Translations under genes and position numbers: made by a program
Shown here: one piece after another, positions 21,466-33,295 of the stretch
Layout: each line of letters begins with the position of its first letter
How positions within the stretch are numbered: position 1 is the first letter of the stretch
Notes under the pieces: generated by a model
What the model was told of the DNA's origin: nothing
Databases searched by the model: none
What the model saw: the letters and a program-made list of their open reading frames with translations, nothing else
Assembly (NCBI GenBank): GCA_011799875.1
Contig: CM022302.1
Span: forward strand, 306,973,048-307,037,047
Length of the DNA stretch: 64,000 bases
DNA from: Thinopyrum elongatum
Taxonomy: Eukaryota; Streptophyta; Magnoliopsida; Poales; Poaceae
Direction of reading: 5' to 3'

Positions 21466-24337
21466 TAGTGGTGGAGTAAGAGCTGACTTCGGGAGAACGG
21501 ACATTTGCAAGGTCGATTATCTAGCAAATAATTCAGGGAACATGGCGGAAGTACCTCTCGAGTTGAAACCTAGGAAAACATCGAGAGCAAAGTATGAAGG
21601 TACAATAGGAAGTTTCAAACCAATGGACAAATGATCGATATCTGATCAGAGTGTGTAAAGGGGTTCAAAGCATCGGGAATAGATCATCTCTCGGAGGGTG
21701 GCTCGTGATAACACACAACGCCAAGAGCATATGATACTTCGGAATCAAGGATATACAGGAGAGTCAGGTTCCGATCCCGTGGAACTGTGATGAGGGTCGA
21801 TCCAGACTCCAGAGTAGGGAGAATGGTGACATCTTACCAGTCTCAACAACAAAGTATGTCAGAGAATAGTCTGTCAGTTATGTCGGCGACAACATCGGTA
21901 CCAAGGGCGAGGGACGAAGAGAACCATTTTCCTGCTCATTAAAACGAGGTGGACCAATAGGCAAAGTTCTCGTCCATCGGTGGTTACCGGAATGTCATCA
22001 ACAATAGCAACAGGGTCTTTCTGACAGAGTTGTAGACCGAGGTGTTTTCATAAGCAGAGACTTAATACTGCTTAGGTCATATAGATCACAAGAAAGATTA
22101 AATAGACCAATGGAAAGGAAAATGTGTTTACACACAAGAACTAGGAGTATATCATTTCCCAAGGAAAAATGGAGCATGATATACATGATAGAACAACAAG
22201 TTCAAAAGCATGTAGATAAAGGAGTGAGGGAAGAATCATGGTATTACCCATACAATGGTGTTTGGATAATAGATCAAGAAACATTTGGCAATGTGCTTCC
22301 AATGTTCTTGTGGATATTCGGAATACCACAATCATGCTTCAAGGTAGCCTTAATATGGTGTTCCAAGTAAGGGTTGGGTCTGAAGATCTCAAGAGATACA
22401 AAGGAACAATTTCAGAAGTATCGAGGAACGCAAGGTATAACCAAAACATAACCAAGTCTGAGTTGGCAGAAAGTCAAGGTTGTTATTGATGATACCACAA
22501 ATCATCGAGGAGCAAGGATGGTATTTCTAACCATGAATTTATTTCACAACTTTAGAGAAGTCAAAAGGTTGACGATGATGGTGAAACATTTTGTCGAGAG
22601 GCTTCATGAGATGTAATCTATCAGCAACGACATCAAGAAAATGGACTGATGAAGCGAAAGGTTATTGGAACCATGGATGTGACACAAGCTCAAAATCAAG
22701 CTTGTTGTTTGAGGTGAAATGATAGGATGAGGAAGATCGACGTAAGCTTAGCGCGTCGTCGGAGGTTGCTCCGGGCATAAGGACCAGGTAGCATAGTTAA
22801 AGTTAGCACGATAATGATATAGCCGATCAGGCTAGGAATGACTTGAAGGATTATTAAGTTCGTAAGCAGCGAAAATTACTTAGATTTATTGAATCAGAGT
22901 GCGGAATTGATTCACTTATCAGTGTTCTCGAGTGACAAACAACTTATAACCCGGGAAAATTGGAATTGGTGATCAATGATAGTAGATGAAGAATTCACAA
23001 CAAATTATGTAGTTCCTGTGATATTCTCGAGATACCAGGGGTAATACTCGATGGTAGATCCGAATAGAGGTTGGACAGGTGAAATGATCTGCAGAGGACA
23101 AGTATTTTAACTTGTCCGGGAAATGGAAGCAAGAAGAAAATATGGTCGGAACCACGATTGCAAAGTATCAATTCTCAGATACAAGATGAATTTGTACCAA
23201 GGAAATAATTATTTTTACGAGAAGCTTCCATGATAAGTTCTACATCGGGTCCATGGGCATGAACACAAAGGTTCAAGGTCGACTCCCATTTCTTCAATGC
23301 ATAACCTTTCATTCACTGCTCTGTTAAAAATTATATGATTGTGAAGAACTACCTGGTGAAATACCAGAGGAGTATGACCCGCGAAAATTATCGGGTTCAC
23401 ACAGATTAAGAGGGCATAGGTTCAACCCATCGGGGCATCTTAGGAACATATACCACGAACTTCAGGAGTACATAACTCAAGTTCAATGGTAGAGCATGGC
23501 TGACTAAAGGAGAGGAAACATTTTACCAAAGGCATTATGTAACAGGGGAGAACTTACAAGATTTCAGATGTTAAGGACACTATCGGATAACAAACCAACA
23601 ATGGATCTGGCGATTCACGACGGAGTTGATGTGAGTATCGGTAATCAATCAGAGGGAGAAGGGATGCAAAGGCATTGACAAGGAATGTCAACGAAGATTG
23701 CTAAACATATGGAATTAACCATAATGCAAGCAGGCAAGAATTTCAAGAGCAATAGTCTGCAGAGGATTTTCGGAAGATCGACTAACAATGGAAAGTATTT
23801 TGCGAAACACGTGAACAACTGGGGAGGAACGGATCCCTAGTAAATGTGAGAAATTATCCACAGTGCGAAAGAAGCTGCACGGCAGTAGGCTCAAAGGATT
23901 CCCGGATTAATGAGGAGTATTTCAGGGTATCTCGTACACAAAGGAGTATCTGGGAATGAAGATACAAACGGCAAAGATGTGTAGCTGTCCATGGTGATTA
24001 TCGGTAGTAGGGAACTTGCAAAAGCAGTGGGCATAATGGTCTCGGGAAACATCGAGGAGTATCTGCAGAATCTTCTGGCGAAGCAAGCGATCATCTGTGG
24101 TGAAGGAGCTCTCCGGGATGAAGTGGTTACGAGAAGCTAATGTCAGAGTTAGTAAAATGTTTAACCCGAGTAGACGGGAGATCAGAATCCTAGAGTATAG
24201 ATGAGGAATAAAAGATCCTAATACCACCCAATGGCGACGTGGGCCCATAAGCCACACAGCCAAGTTAGTAAAACAGTTTTGACGACTAGACTCAACTTTA
24301 GCCAAGGAGTTGGAAAGGGGGATTCCTACAGGCAGTC

Positions 24338-24350
24338 GGCTCTGATACCA
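24338..24350 (-). other. LARD primer binding site (initiator Met tRNA)
   Basis: On the minus strand TGGTATCAGAGCC stands three bases inside the 5' LTR end. It matches the complement of the 3' end of plant initiator tRNA-Met over its 13 bases. Confidence 0.85.
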
Positions 24351-24353
24351 ACC

Positions 24354-25361
24354 TGTGACGCCTCCGGCTTAATCGTGCACTAATCATACACGCAAATGCA
24401 CATGATCAAGCCTAAGGACTCACTTGAAGGAATCACAACACAACTCTAAAACATAAATAAAGTCATACAAGCTTTATATTACAAGCCAGGGGCCTCGAGG
24501 GCTCGAATACATAAGCTCGCTTACAAGCGTTAGCGGAAGCATCAGATATCTGAGTACAGATATAAAAGAAAGGCAGATAGGCCTTTAAAAGGCGGGGCAA
24601 AAGAAAACACTACGATCGAAAAGGCGCAGGCCTCCTGCCTGGGACCCTCCGAACCTACTCTTGGTCGTCAGCCAACTCGTAGTAGTAACCACCCTCGGGG
24701 TAGTAGTAGCAGTCGTCAACAGGGGCAACTGTCTCAGGGGCTCCATCATCTGGTTGCATCAAATGGATATGGGGAAAAGAGGAATTAAAGCAACCGTGAG
24801 TACTCATCCAAAGTACTCAGCAAGCAAGGATCTACACTACACATGCAACATTATCAAAGAAAGGCTGTATAGGTGGACTGGGCTGCAGAAATGCCAGAAT
24901 AGAGGGAAGGCCTAGTCCTATCGAAGACTAGCATCTTCATCGGTCTTGCAGCATTAGAAGAGTGTAGATTAACACTATATAAAGTAGTAGTAGTGTTATC
25001 AACCTCGCCCAGAGATCCTTCCTCAACTCCCTGCGAGAAAGCAATCCCAGAGCCATACTATCCATTTCTCATCACAAGTATCCAGTTCTAGTTGTATCGA
25101 TTGGGATACAACTCCGAGCGTCCGTTACCGAGGATCCAACTATGCATAGATATTTTCTTCCCTGCAGGGGTGCACCAACTTACCCACCACGCTTGCTTAA
25201 GTCCGGCCGAACACACTTTTCTGGGTCATGCCCGGCCTCGGCTAAACAACACACCGCAACCCGAGATAGGCTTAACAGAGAGGTCAGCACGCCGGACTAA
25301 CCTATGCCCCCAGGGGTCTTGGGCCATTGCCCCGGGAACTCCTGCACGTTACGTGCATCGC
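24354..25361 (-). mobile_element. LARD 5' LTR, part 1
   Basis: It starts TGTGACGCCTCCGG and follows the sequence of 17124-18127 closely until the Athila-type insertion at 25362. The last five bases, atcgc, are one copy of that insertion's target duplication. Confidence 0.9.
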
Positions 25362-26934
25362 TGATGTTTGCTTGAACTACGTCGGTATTTCACCAAAGAG
25401 GAAGGGATGATGTAGCACATCAACGGTAGGTATTTCCCTCAGTGATGAGACCAAGGTTATCGAACCAGTAGAAGAACCACGCAACACCACGTAAACAACT
25501 CCTGCACACAAAGAACAAATACTTGCAACCCAACGTAAGAGAGGGGTTGTCAATCCCTCACAGGTAAAAGGATAGGTAAAATTGTAGTAGATTGGATAAA
25601 TAGATCTCGCGGGAACGCGAGATAAAATAAATAAGTAAAAATTACAGCATGGTATTTTTGGATTAATAGATCTGAAAATAAAAGCAAATAAAGATAGATT
25701 GCAAAGGCAAATATATTAAAGAAGAGACCCGGGGGCCGTAGGTTTCACTAGTGGCTTCTCTCGAGAAAAATAGCAAACAGTGGGTAAACAAATTACTGTT
25801 GGGCAATTGATAGAACTTCAAATAATCCTGACGATATCCAGGCAATGGTCATTATATAGGCATCACGTCCAAGATTAGTAGACCGACTCCTGCCTGCATC
25901 TACTACTATTACTCCACACATCGACCGCTATCCAGCATGCATCTAGTGTATTAAGTTCATGGAAAAATGGAGTAATGCAATAAGAATGATGACATGATGT
26001 AGACAAGATCTATTTATGTAGAAACCCCATCTTGTTATCCTTAATAGCAACGATACATACGTGTTGTTTCCCCTTCTGTCACTGGGATCAAGCACCGTAA
26101 GATCGAACCCATCACAAAGCACCTCTTCCCATTGCAAGATAAATAGATCAAGTTGGCCAAACAAAACCCAAATATTGGAGAAGAAATATGAGGCTATAAG
26201 CAATCATGCATATAAGAGATCAAAGAAGACTCAAATAACTTTCATGGATAAAAACATAGATCTGATCATAAACTCAAAGTTCATCGGATCCCAACAAACA
26301 CACCGCAAAAAGAGTTACATCAAATAGATCTCCAAGAGACCATTGTATTGAGAATCAAACAAGAGAGAGAAAGCCATCTAGCTACTAACTACGGACCCGT
26401 ATGTCTACAATGAACTACTCACGCATCATCGGAGAGGCACCAATGAGGATGATGAACCCCTCCGTGATGGTGTCTAGATTGGATCTGTGGTTTCTGGAAC
26501 TTGCGGCGGCTGGAATTGATTTTTGTCAACTCCCCTAGGGTTTATGGAATATTGGGGTATTTATAGAGCAAAGAGGCGGTGCGGGAGGTGTCCGAGATGG
26601 GCACAACCCACCAGGGCGCGCCTTGGGACCCAGGCGCGCCCCGGTGCCTTGTGCTCACCTCGGGCCCCCTCTTCGGTACTTCTTTGGCCCACTGGATGTC
26701 TTCTGGTCCAAAAAAAATCTCCAAAAAGTTTTGCTGCGTTTGGACTCCATTTGGTATTGATTTCCTGCGATGTAAAAAACAAGCAGAAAACAACAACTGG
26801 CACTGGGTATTATGTTAATAGGTTGGTCCCAAAAAATGATATAAAGTTGATATAAAATGATTGTAAAACATCCAAAAATGATTATATAACAGCATGGAAC
26901 AATAAAAAATTATAGATACATTGGAGACGTATCA
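25362..26934 (-). mobile_element. Athila-type 3' LTR
   Basis: It matches 31711-33295 along its length, with scattered substitutions and small indels. It ends acgtatca at 26934 next to the polypurine tract. Confidence 0.92.
26558..26565 (-). promoter_or_regulatory. LTR TATA box (3' LTR copy)
   Basis: CTATAAATACCCC on the minus strand follows a GC-rich stretch. The same string is kept in the other LTR at 32919-32926. Confidence 0.55.
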
Positions 26935-26948
26935 GCATCCCCAAGCTT
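26935..26948 (-). other. Polypurine tract of the Athila-type element
   Basis: On the minus strand AAGCTTGGGGATGC abuts the LTR start TGATACG. Close copies of the same string lie inside the element at about 28683-28696 and 28739-28752. Confidence 0.65.
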
Positions 26949-29411
26949 AATTCCTGCTCGTCCTCGAGTAGGTAAATGATAAAAACAAAATTTTTGATGT
27001 GGAATGCTGCCTAACATGTTCATCACATATTCTTTTCTTTGTGGCATGGACATTTGGACTTTTATATGGTTCAAAGCAATAGTCTATTTTTGACATGAGG
27101 ATTTTAATACTCAAGCATATCAACATGCAACCATGTCTTTCAAAATATCAACACTAAAGCAAGTTATCCCTAGCCCATTATGCTCAATCATTGATCCATT
27201 CATGAAACACACTCGAATATTAGCTACACCCAATGCTCAAGTACGATCATAGTGCCCCTTAGTTGGTGCTTTATAAGAGAAGATGGAGACTCAAGTAAAA
27301 ATAAAAATTGCATAAATTAAAAGAAGAGCCCTTCGCAGAGGGAAGTAGGGATTTGTAGAGGTGCCAGAGCTCAAAGCTTAAATTGAGAGATAAAAACATT
27401 TTGAGAGGCATACTTTTCCCACCAACAAAAACGACTTAGAGTTTCCAATACTTTCCATGCTAGATATATCATAGGCGGTTCCCAAACTGAAATTAAAGTT
27501 TTTCCTTTTTCCACCATTTCTTTCACTTTCCATGGCTAGCCATATCCACGGGTGCCCTCCATACCAACACTTTCCAAGGAATTTATTATTTGACAACATA
27601 AAGTAAATTCATTTTTCATTTCGGGACTGGGCATCCCTAATACCTTTGTTGTACTCTCGTGCAATGACAAGTGGATAAACACTCATCGTGAGAATAACAC
27701 ATCTAGCATGGAAAAATATCAGCCACCCCTCACCGCCTCGCGAGCGGTACGAGCACACAAAAGAGAAATTTATTTTGAAAATTAGAGATGGCACATACAA
27801 ATTTGCTTAGAACGGCACGGAAATACCGCATATAGGTAGGTATAGTGGACTCATATGGCAAAACTGGTTTAAAAGGTTTTGGATGCACAAGTAGTGATCA
27901 TACTTAGTGCAAATGAAGGCTAGCAAAAGATTGAGAAGTGTCCAACCAAGAAACAAAAAATCTCATAAGCAAGCATTAAGCATAATTAACATCGAATAAT
28001 GCACCACAAGTAGGATATAATTTCATTGCATAACTATTGACTTTCATGCTTGCATAGGGAATCACAAACCTTAACACCAATATTCTTACTAAAGCATAAT
28101 TACTCATCAACATGACTCACATATCACTATCATCATATCTCAAAACTATTACTAAGAATCAAGTTTATTTTGTCCAATGATCTTCATGAAAGTTTTTATT
28201 ATATCCTTCTTGGATATCTATCACTTTGGGACTAGTTTCATATGTTGCTTTTAATAAGCTCAAACAAATATAAGTGAAGAACATGAGCATAATATTTCTT
28301 TCTCTCAAATTAATCTAAGTGAAGCAAGAGAGAATTTCTTTAAAATTTTACTAACTCCCAAATAAATCTAAGTGAAGCATGAGAGCATTTCTTCAAAAAT
28401 AACAAAGCACACCGTGCTCAAAAAGATATAAGTGAAGCACTAGAGCAATTCCAAGGCTCTAAAGATTTAAGTGAAGCATAGGAGCAAGCATAGCATAATT
28501 TTTGGCTCTCTCAAAAAGGTGTGTCCAGCAAGGATTCAAGACTTAAAATAAAAAGCAAAACAAGCAAAGACTCATATCATACAAGACGGTCCAAGCAAAA
28601 CTCATAATATGTGACGAATAAAAATATAGCTCCAAGTAAAATACCGATGGTCGTTAGAAGAAAGAGGGGATGCCACTCGGGGGCATCCCCAAGCTTAGTT
28701 GCTTGATACTTCTTGAATATTATCTTGGGGTGCCTCGGGCATCCCCAAGCTTAGCCTTTTGCTAATCCTTATTCCTTCATCCATCGTAATCTCACCCAAA
28801 ACTTGAAAACTTCAATCACACAAAACTCAACAAAACCTTCGTGAGATCCGTTAGTATAAGAAAGCAAATCACTACTATAAGTACTGTTGCAAAACCATTC
28901 ATATTTTATTTTTGCATTATATCTACTGTATTTCAACTTTTCTTTGGCAAAAACTCTTCAAAGGAAACCATAGAATCATCAAAACAAGCACACAATGCAA
29001 AGAAAACAGAATCTGTCAAAAACAGAACAGTCTGTAGCAATATGAAAACTTCAAATACTTATGTAACTCAAAAAATTCTGAAAAATTTGGAAAACGTGAT
29101 AAATTTGTCTATTAATCTTATTCAAAAAGAATCAAATCAAAATCACTCTTCTGTTAAAAATAAGAATTGTTTTCCTGAGCAAAAAAGTTTCTGTTTTTCA
29201 GCAAGATCAAATCAACTATCACCCAAGTCAACCCAAAGGCTTTGCTTGGCACAAACACTAATTTAAACCACAAAAACACATATAACCAGAGGAATAATTG
29301 GGTATTTTATTGAAAACAGCAAGAAAACCAAAAAGCAAAAAGATACAAGTTGGGTTGCCTCCCAACGAGCGCTATCGTTTTACGCCCCTAGCTAGGCATA
29401 AAGCAAAGGAT
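26949..29411 (-). other. Non-coding region replacing pol in the Athila-type element
   Basis: About 2.5 kb of AT-rich DNA without any pol motif. It holds five spaced variants of 'aaatctaagtgaagcatgagagca' at about 28270-28490, and two internal polypurine-like boxes. 'gggttgcctcccaacgagcg' at 29353 marks the end of the gag side. Other Athila-clade elements have long non-coding 3' regions, but here the pol domain itself is absent. Confidence 0.65.
28260..28500. repeat. AAGTGAAGCA degenerate tandem repeat
   Basis: '(c)aaat(a/t)taagtgaagcatgagagca' recurs about five times at 50-70 bp intervals, with variable text between. It is imperfect and within the element's non-coding region. Confidence 0.6.
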
Positions 29412-31493
29412 CTAAGTATTGTCAGCTTTGTTTCGAGATCCATAAGATGACCTCATGATTGATTCATATGGTGGATTAATTCTAGTTCTAGGGAAGTGTT
29501 CCATGCCCTTCCTTAGTGGAAATTGAAATTTAATATTGCCTTCTTTCATATCAATCACGACACCAATAGTACGTAAAAATGGTCTACCAAGTATAATTGG
29601 ACAAGACGGATTGCAATCAATATCAAGGACAATAAAATATATGGGCACATAATTCCTATTTGCAAGAATAAGAACATCATTAATTCTTCGAATAGGCTTT
29701 TTAATAGTAGAATCCGCCAAGTGCAAATTTAAAGAGCATTCTTCAATATCGGTAAGACCAAGCACATCACATAAAGATTTCGGAATTGTAGAAACACTAG
29801 CACCCAAGTCACATAAAGCAAAGCACTCATAATTTTTAGCCTTGACTTTGATAGTAGGTTCCCATTCATCATGTAATTTTCTAGGAATTGAAACTTCTAA
29901 TTCCAACTTTTCTTCAAAAGCTTTCATCATAGCATCAACAATATGTTTAGTAAAAGCTTTATTTTGTTCATAAGCATGGGGTGAATTTATCATGGATTGC
30001 AACAAAGAAATACAATCAACCAAAGAGCAACTATCATAATTAAAGTCCTTGTAATCCAAAAGAGTGGGCACATCACTAGTTAAAGTCTTGACCTCTTCAA
30101 ACTCACTTTTATCAAAATTTTCAACAAGATTTTCACCCTCCAAATTATCGGGACGCCTTCTAGCTAAAGTTGACTCTTCTCCAGTCCCTTTTTCATCAAT
30201 CTTAATTTTACTAAACAAGGAATCAATAGAAGAAACACCAATCATTTTAAGATCTTCATCACTTTTATGAATGCAATCACTAGAAAACGCTTTTTCTAAA
30301 AATTCTCGTCTAGCTCTAAGCATAGCGGTTCTTTTCTTACTTTCATCCATAGAAACATAAAGATCTTTAATTGATTCTTCAACCTTAGGCACAAAATTTT
30401 TCATCTTGAGATTTTCTACATCATGCGAAATTCTATCAATACTTCTAGACATATCATCAAACTTATTCAGATTTTCTTCTATTGTAGCATTGAAAACCTT
30501 TTGAGTATTGATAAATTCTTTAATATTATTCTCAAGATCAGAGGTGTTCCTATTATTATTATAAGAAGGATTACCATAGGAATTACCATAATTATTAGAG
30601 GAATTACTAGGAAAAGGCCTAGGATTATGATTACCTCTATAAGCATTGTTATTGAAATTGTTTCGCGAAATAAAGTTCACATCTATGGCATCACTATTTT
30701 GCTCAATCAAAGTAGACAATGGCATATCATTAAAATCAATAGGAGCATTTTTATTAGCAACGAATTTCATAAGAGTATCAACTTTTTCACTCAAAGAAGA
30801 AATTTCTTCAACCGAATTAACTTTTTTACTAGTAGGAGCTCATTCGGTATGCCATTGTGAATAATTTGCCATAATGTTATCAAGCAATTTAGTAGCTTCA
30901 CCCAAAGTAATTTCCATAAAAGTACCCCCCGCGGCGGAATCTAAAAGATTACGAGAAACAAAATTCAATCCCGCATAAAATTTTTGTATGATCATCCAAA
31001 GATTTAACCCATGAGTTGGGCAATTTCTTAGCATCATTTTCATCCTTTCCCAAGATTGTGCAACATGCTCATGCTCAAGTTGCTTGAAATTCATAATCTG
31101 GGTTCTATGGGAAATAATTTTTGCGGGCGGAAAATACTTAGTGATAAAAGCATCTTTGCACTTATTCCAAGAATCAATACTATTGCGAGGCAAAGAAGAA
31201 AACCAAATTTTTGCGCGATCTCACAAAGAAAATGGAAATAATTTCAAATTCACAATATCATTGTCCACATCTTTTTTCTTTTGCATATCGCATAAATCCA
31301 CGAATGTTTTAAGATGGGACGCGGCATCCTCATTAGGAGTACCGGAAAATTGATCTTTCATAACAAGATTCAACAAAGCGGCATTAATATCACAAGTCTC
31401 CTCGCTAGTGGCGGGAGGAGCAATCAGAGTGCTAATAAAATCATTGTTGTTGGTATTTGAGAAATCACACAACTTGGTGTTCTCTTGAGTCAT
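29412..31493 (-). pseudogene. Athila-type gag-protease, two stops
   Basis: A single frame of 694 codons runs from MTQENTKLCDFSN (ATG at 31493) to a stop at 29412. The retrotransposon gag core has NEDAASHLKTFVDLCD, DRAKIWFSSLPRNSIDSW and PPAKIISHRTQIMNFKQ. An Asn-rich linker (about 30540-30660) follows, and the protease end shows CDLGASVSTIPKSL and PIILGRPFLRT. Stops interrupt it before DRAKIW (about 31220) and after SQWHTE (about 30840). Both are TGA, and CGA is a likely source codon, so loss by methyl-cytosine deamination fits. Without them the frame would be whole. The protease has Leu where Asp-Ser/Thr-Gly is usual. No zinc knuckle is evident. Confidence 0.9.
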
Positions 31494-31681
31494 GGTGACT
31501 ACGCAACAAGATTGCACTCAAAAACAGATCTGACAAGAAAACGGTGAACGAAAAAGAGGGCGAATAAAACGGCAATTTTTTATGAAGTGGGGGAGAGGAA
31601 AACGAGAATCAAATGGCAAATAATGTAAATTGCAAGGAGATGAGATTTGTGATTAGGAACCTGGTTGATGTTGATGATGTC

Positions 31682-31699
31682 TCCCCGGCAACGGCGCCA
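31682..31699 (-). other. Primer binding site (tRNA-Asp)
   Basis: On the minus strand TGGCGCCGTTGCCGGGGA matches the complement of the 3' end of plant tRNA-Asp over 18 bases. It lies 11 bases inside the 5' LTR. Athila-clade elements use this tRNA. Confidence 0.85.
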
Positions 31700-31710
31700 G
31701 AAATTCCTTT

Positions 31711-33295
31711 TGATGTTTGCTTGAACTCCATCGGTATTTCCCCAAAGAGGAAGGGATGATGCAGCACAACAACAGTAGGTATTTCCCTCAGTGATGAGAC
31801 CAAGGTTATCGAACCAGTAGGAGAACCACGCAACACCACGTAAACAGCTCCTGCACACAAAGAACAAATACTTGCAACCCGACGTAAGAGAGGGGTTGTC
31901 AATCCCTCACGGGTAAAAGGATAGGTAAAATTGTAGTAGATTGGATAAATAGATCTCGCGGGAACGCGAGATAAAATAAATAAGTAAAAATTACAGCAAG
32001 GTATTTTTGTATTTTTGGATTAATAGATCTGAAAATAAAAGCAAATAAAGATAGATCGCAAAGGCAAATATATTAAAGAAGAGACCCCGGGGCCGTAGGT
32101 TTCACTAGTGGCTTCTCTCGAGAAAAATAGCAAACGGTGGGTAAACAAATTACTGTTGGGCAATTGATAGAACTTCAAATAATCATGACGATATCCAGGC
32201 AATGATCATTATATAGGCATCTCGTCCAAGATTAGTAGACCGACTCCTGCCTACATCTACTACTATTACTCCACACATCGACCGCTATCCAGCATGCATC
32301 TAGTGTATTAAGTTCATGGAAAAATGGAGTAATGCAATAAGAACGATGACATGATGTAGACAAGATCTATTTATGTAGAAATAGACCCCATCTTGTTATC
32401 CTTAATAGCAACGATACATACGTGTCGTTTCCCCTTCTGTCACTGGGATCAAGCACCGTAAGATCGAACCCATCACAAAGCACCTCTTCCCATTGCAAGA
32501 TAAATATATCAAGTTGGCCAAACAAAACCCAAATATTGGAGAAGAAATACGAGGCTATAAGCAATCATGCATATAAGAGATCAAAGAAGACTCAAATAAC
32601 TTTCATTGATAAAAACATAGATCTGATCATAAACTCAAAGTTCATCGGATCCGAACAAACCCACCGCAAAAAGAGTTACATCAAATAAATCTCCAAGAGA
32701 GCATTGTATTGAGAATCAAACAAGAGAGAGAAAGCCATCTAGCTACTAACTACGGACCCGTAGGTCTACAATGAACTACTCACGCATCATCGGAGAGGCA
32801 CCAATGAGGATGATGAACCCCTCCGTGATGGTGTCTAGATTGGATCTGTGGTTTCTGGAACTTGCGGCAGCTGGAATTGCTTTTTGTCGACTCCCCTAGG
32901 GTTTCTAGAATATTGGGGTATTTATAGAGCAAAGAGGAGGTGCGGGAGGTGTCCGAGATGGGCACAACCCACCAGGGCGTGCCTAAGGGCCCAGGCGCGC
33001 CCCGGTGTCTTGTGCTCACCTCGGGCCCCCTCTTCGGTACTTCTTTGGCCCACTGGATGTCTTCTGGTCCAAAAAAAATCTCCAAAAAGTTTCGCTGCGT
33101 TTGGACTCTGTTTGGTATTGATTTCCTGCGATGTAAAAAACAAGCAGAAAACAGCAACTGGCACTGGGCACTATGTCAATAGGTTAGTCCCAAAAAATGA
33201 TATAAAGTTGATATAAAATGATTGTAAAACATCCAAAAATGATAATATAACAACATGGAACAATAAAAAATTATAGATACGTTGGAGACGTATCA
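31711..33295 (-). mobile_element. Athila-type 5' LTR
   Basis: It starts TGATGTTTGCTTG (plus strand) and ends acgtatca, as does 25362-26934. It has a TATA box at 32919-32926 on the minus strand. The many shared small features of both LTRs show they came from one insertion. Confidence 0.92.
32919..32926 (-). promoter_or_regulatory. LTR TATA box (5' LTR copy)
   Basis: CTATAAATACCCC on the minus strand is identical to the 3' LTR copy. As part of the 5' LTR this copy would drive the element RNA. Confidence 0.55.

Larger units (their letters stand above)
21429..24353 (-). other. LARD internal domain, no coding capacity
   Basis: About 2.9 kb with frequent stops in all frames on both strands. No gag, protease, RT or integrase motif could be found. 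The longest frames are near 23900-24300 and 22110-22370 and show no family features. Because only the cis signals at each end are clear, the region fits an RNA that is packaged and copied by another element's proteins. Confidence 0.75.
25362..33295 (-). mobile_element. Athila-type Ty3/gypsy element, complete ends, gag-protease only
   Basis: On the minus strand it runs TGATACGTCTCCAACG to CAAGCAAACATCA, with LTRs of 1573 and 1585 bp, a tRNA-Asp primer site, one gag-protease ORF and a polypurine tract. It is flanked by atcgc (25357) and accgc (33296), and the intact target is seen in the sister LTR at 18120-18135 ('cgtgcaccgccggtgag'). There is no RT, RNase H or integrase: 2.5 kb of repeat-rich non-coding DNA lies where pol should be. 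The tRNA-Asp site and LTR terminus resemble the Athila-clade families of Triticeae (Sabrina, WHAM, Derami); which one was not tested. Confidence 0.9.

Noticed and set aside
22110..24305. Several frames of 60-127 residues in the LARD middle
   Set aside because: They lie on both strands with no motif, splice logic or codon bias. They fit chance in about 2.9 kb.
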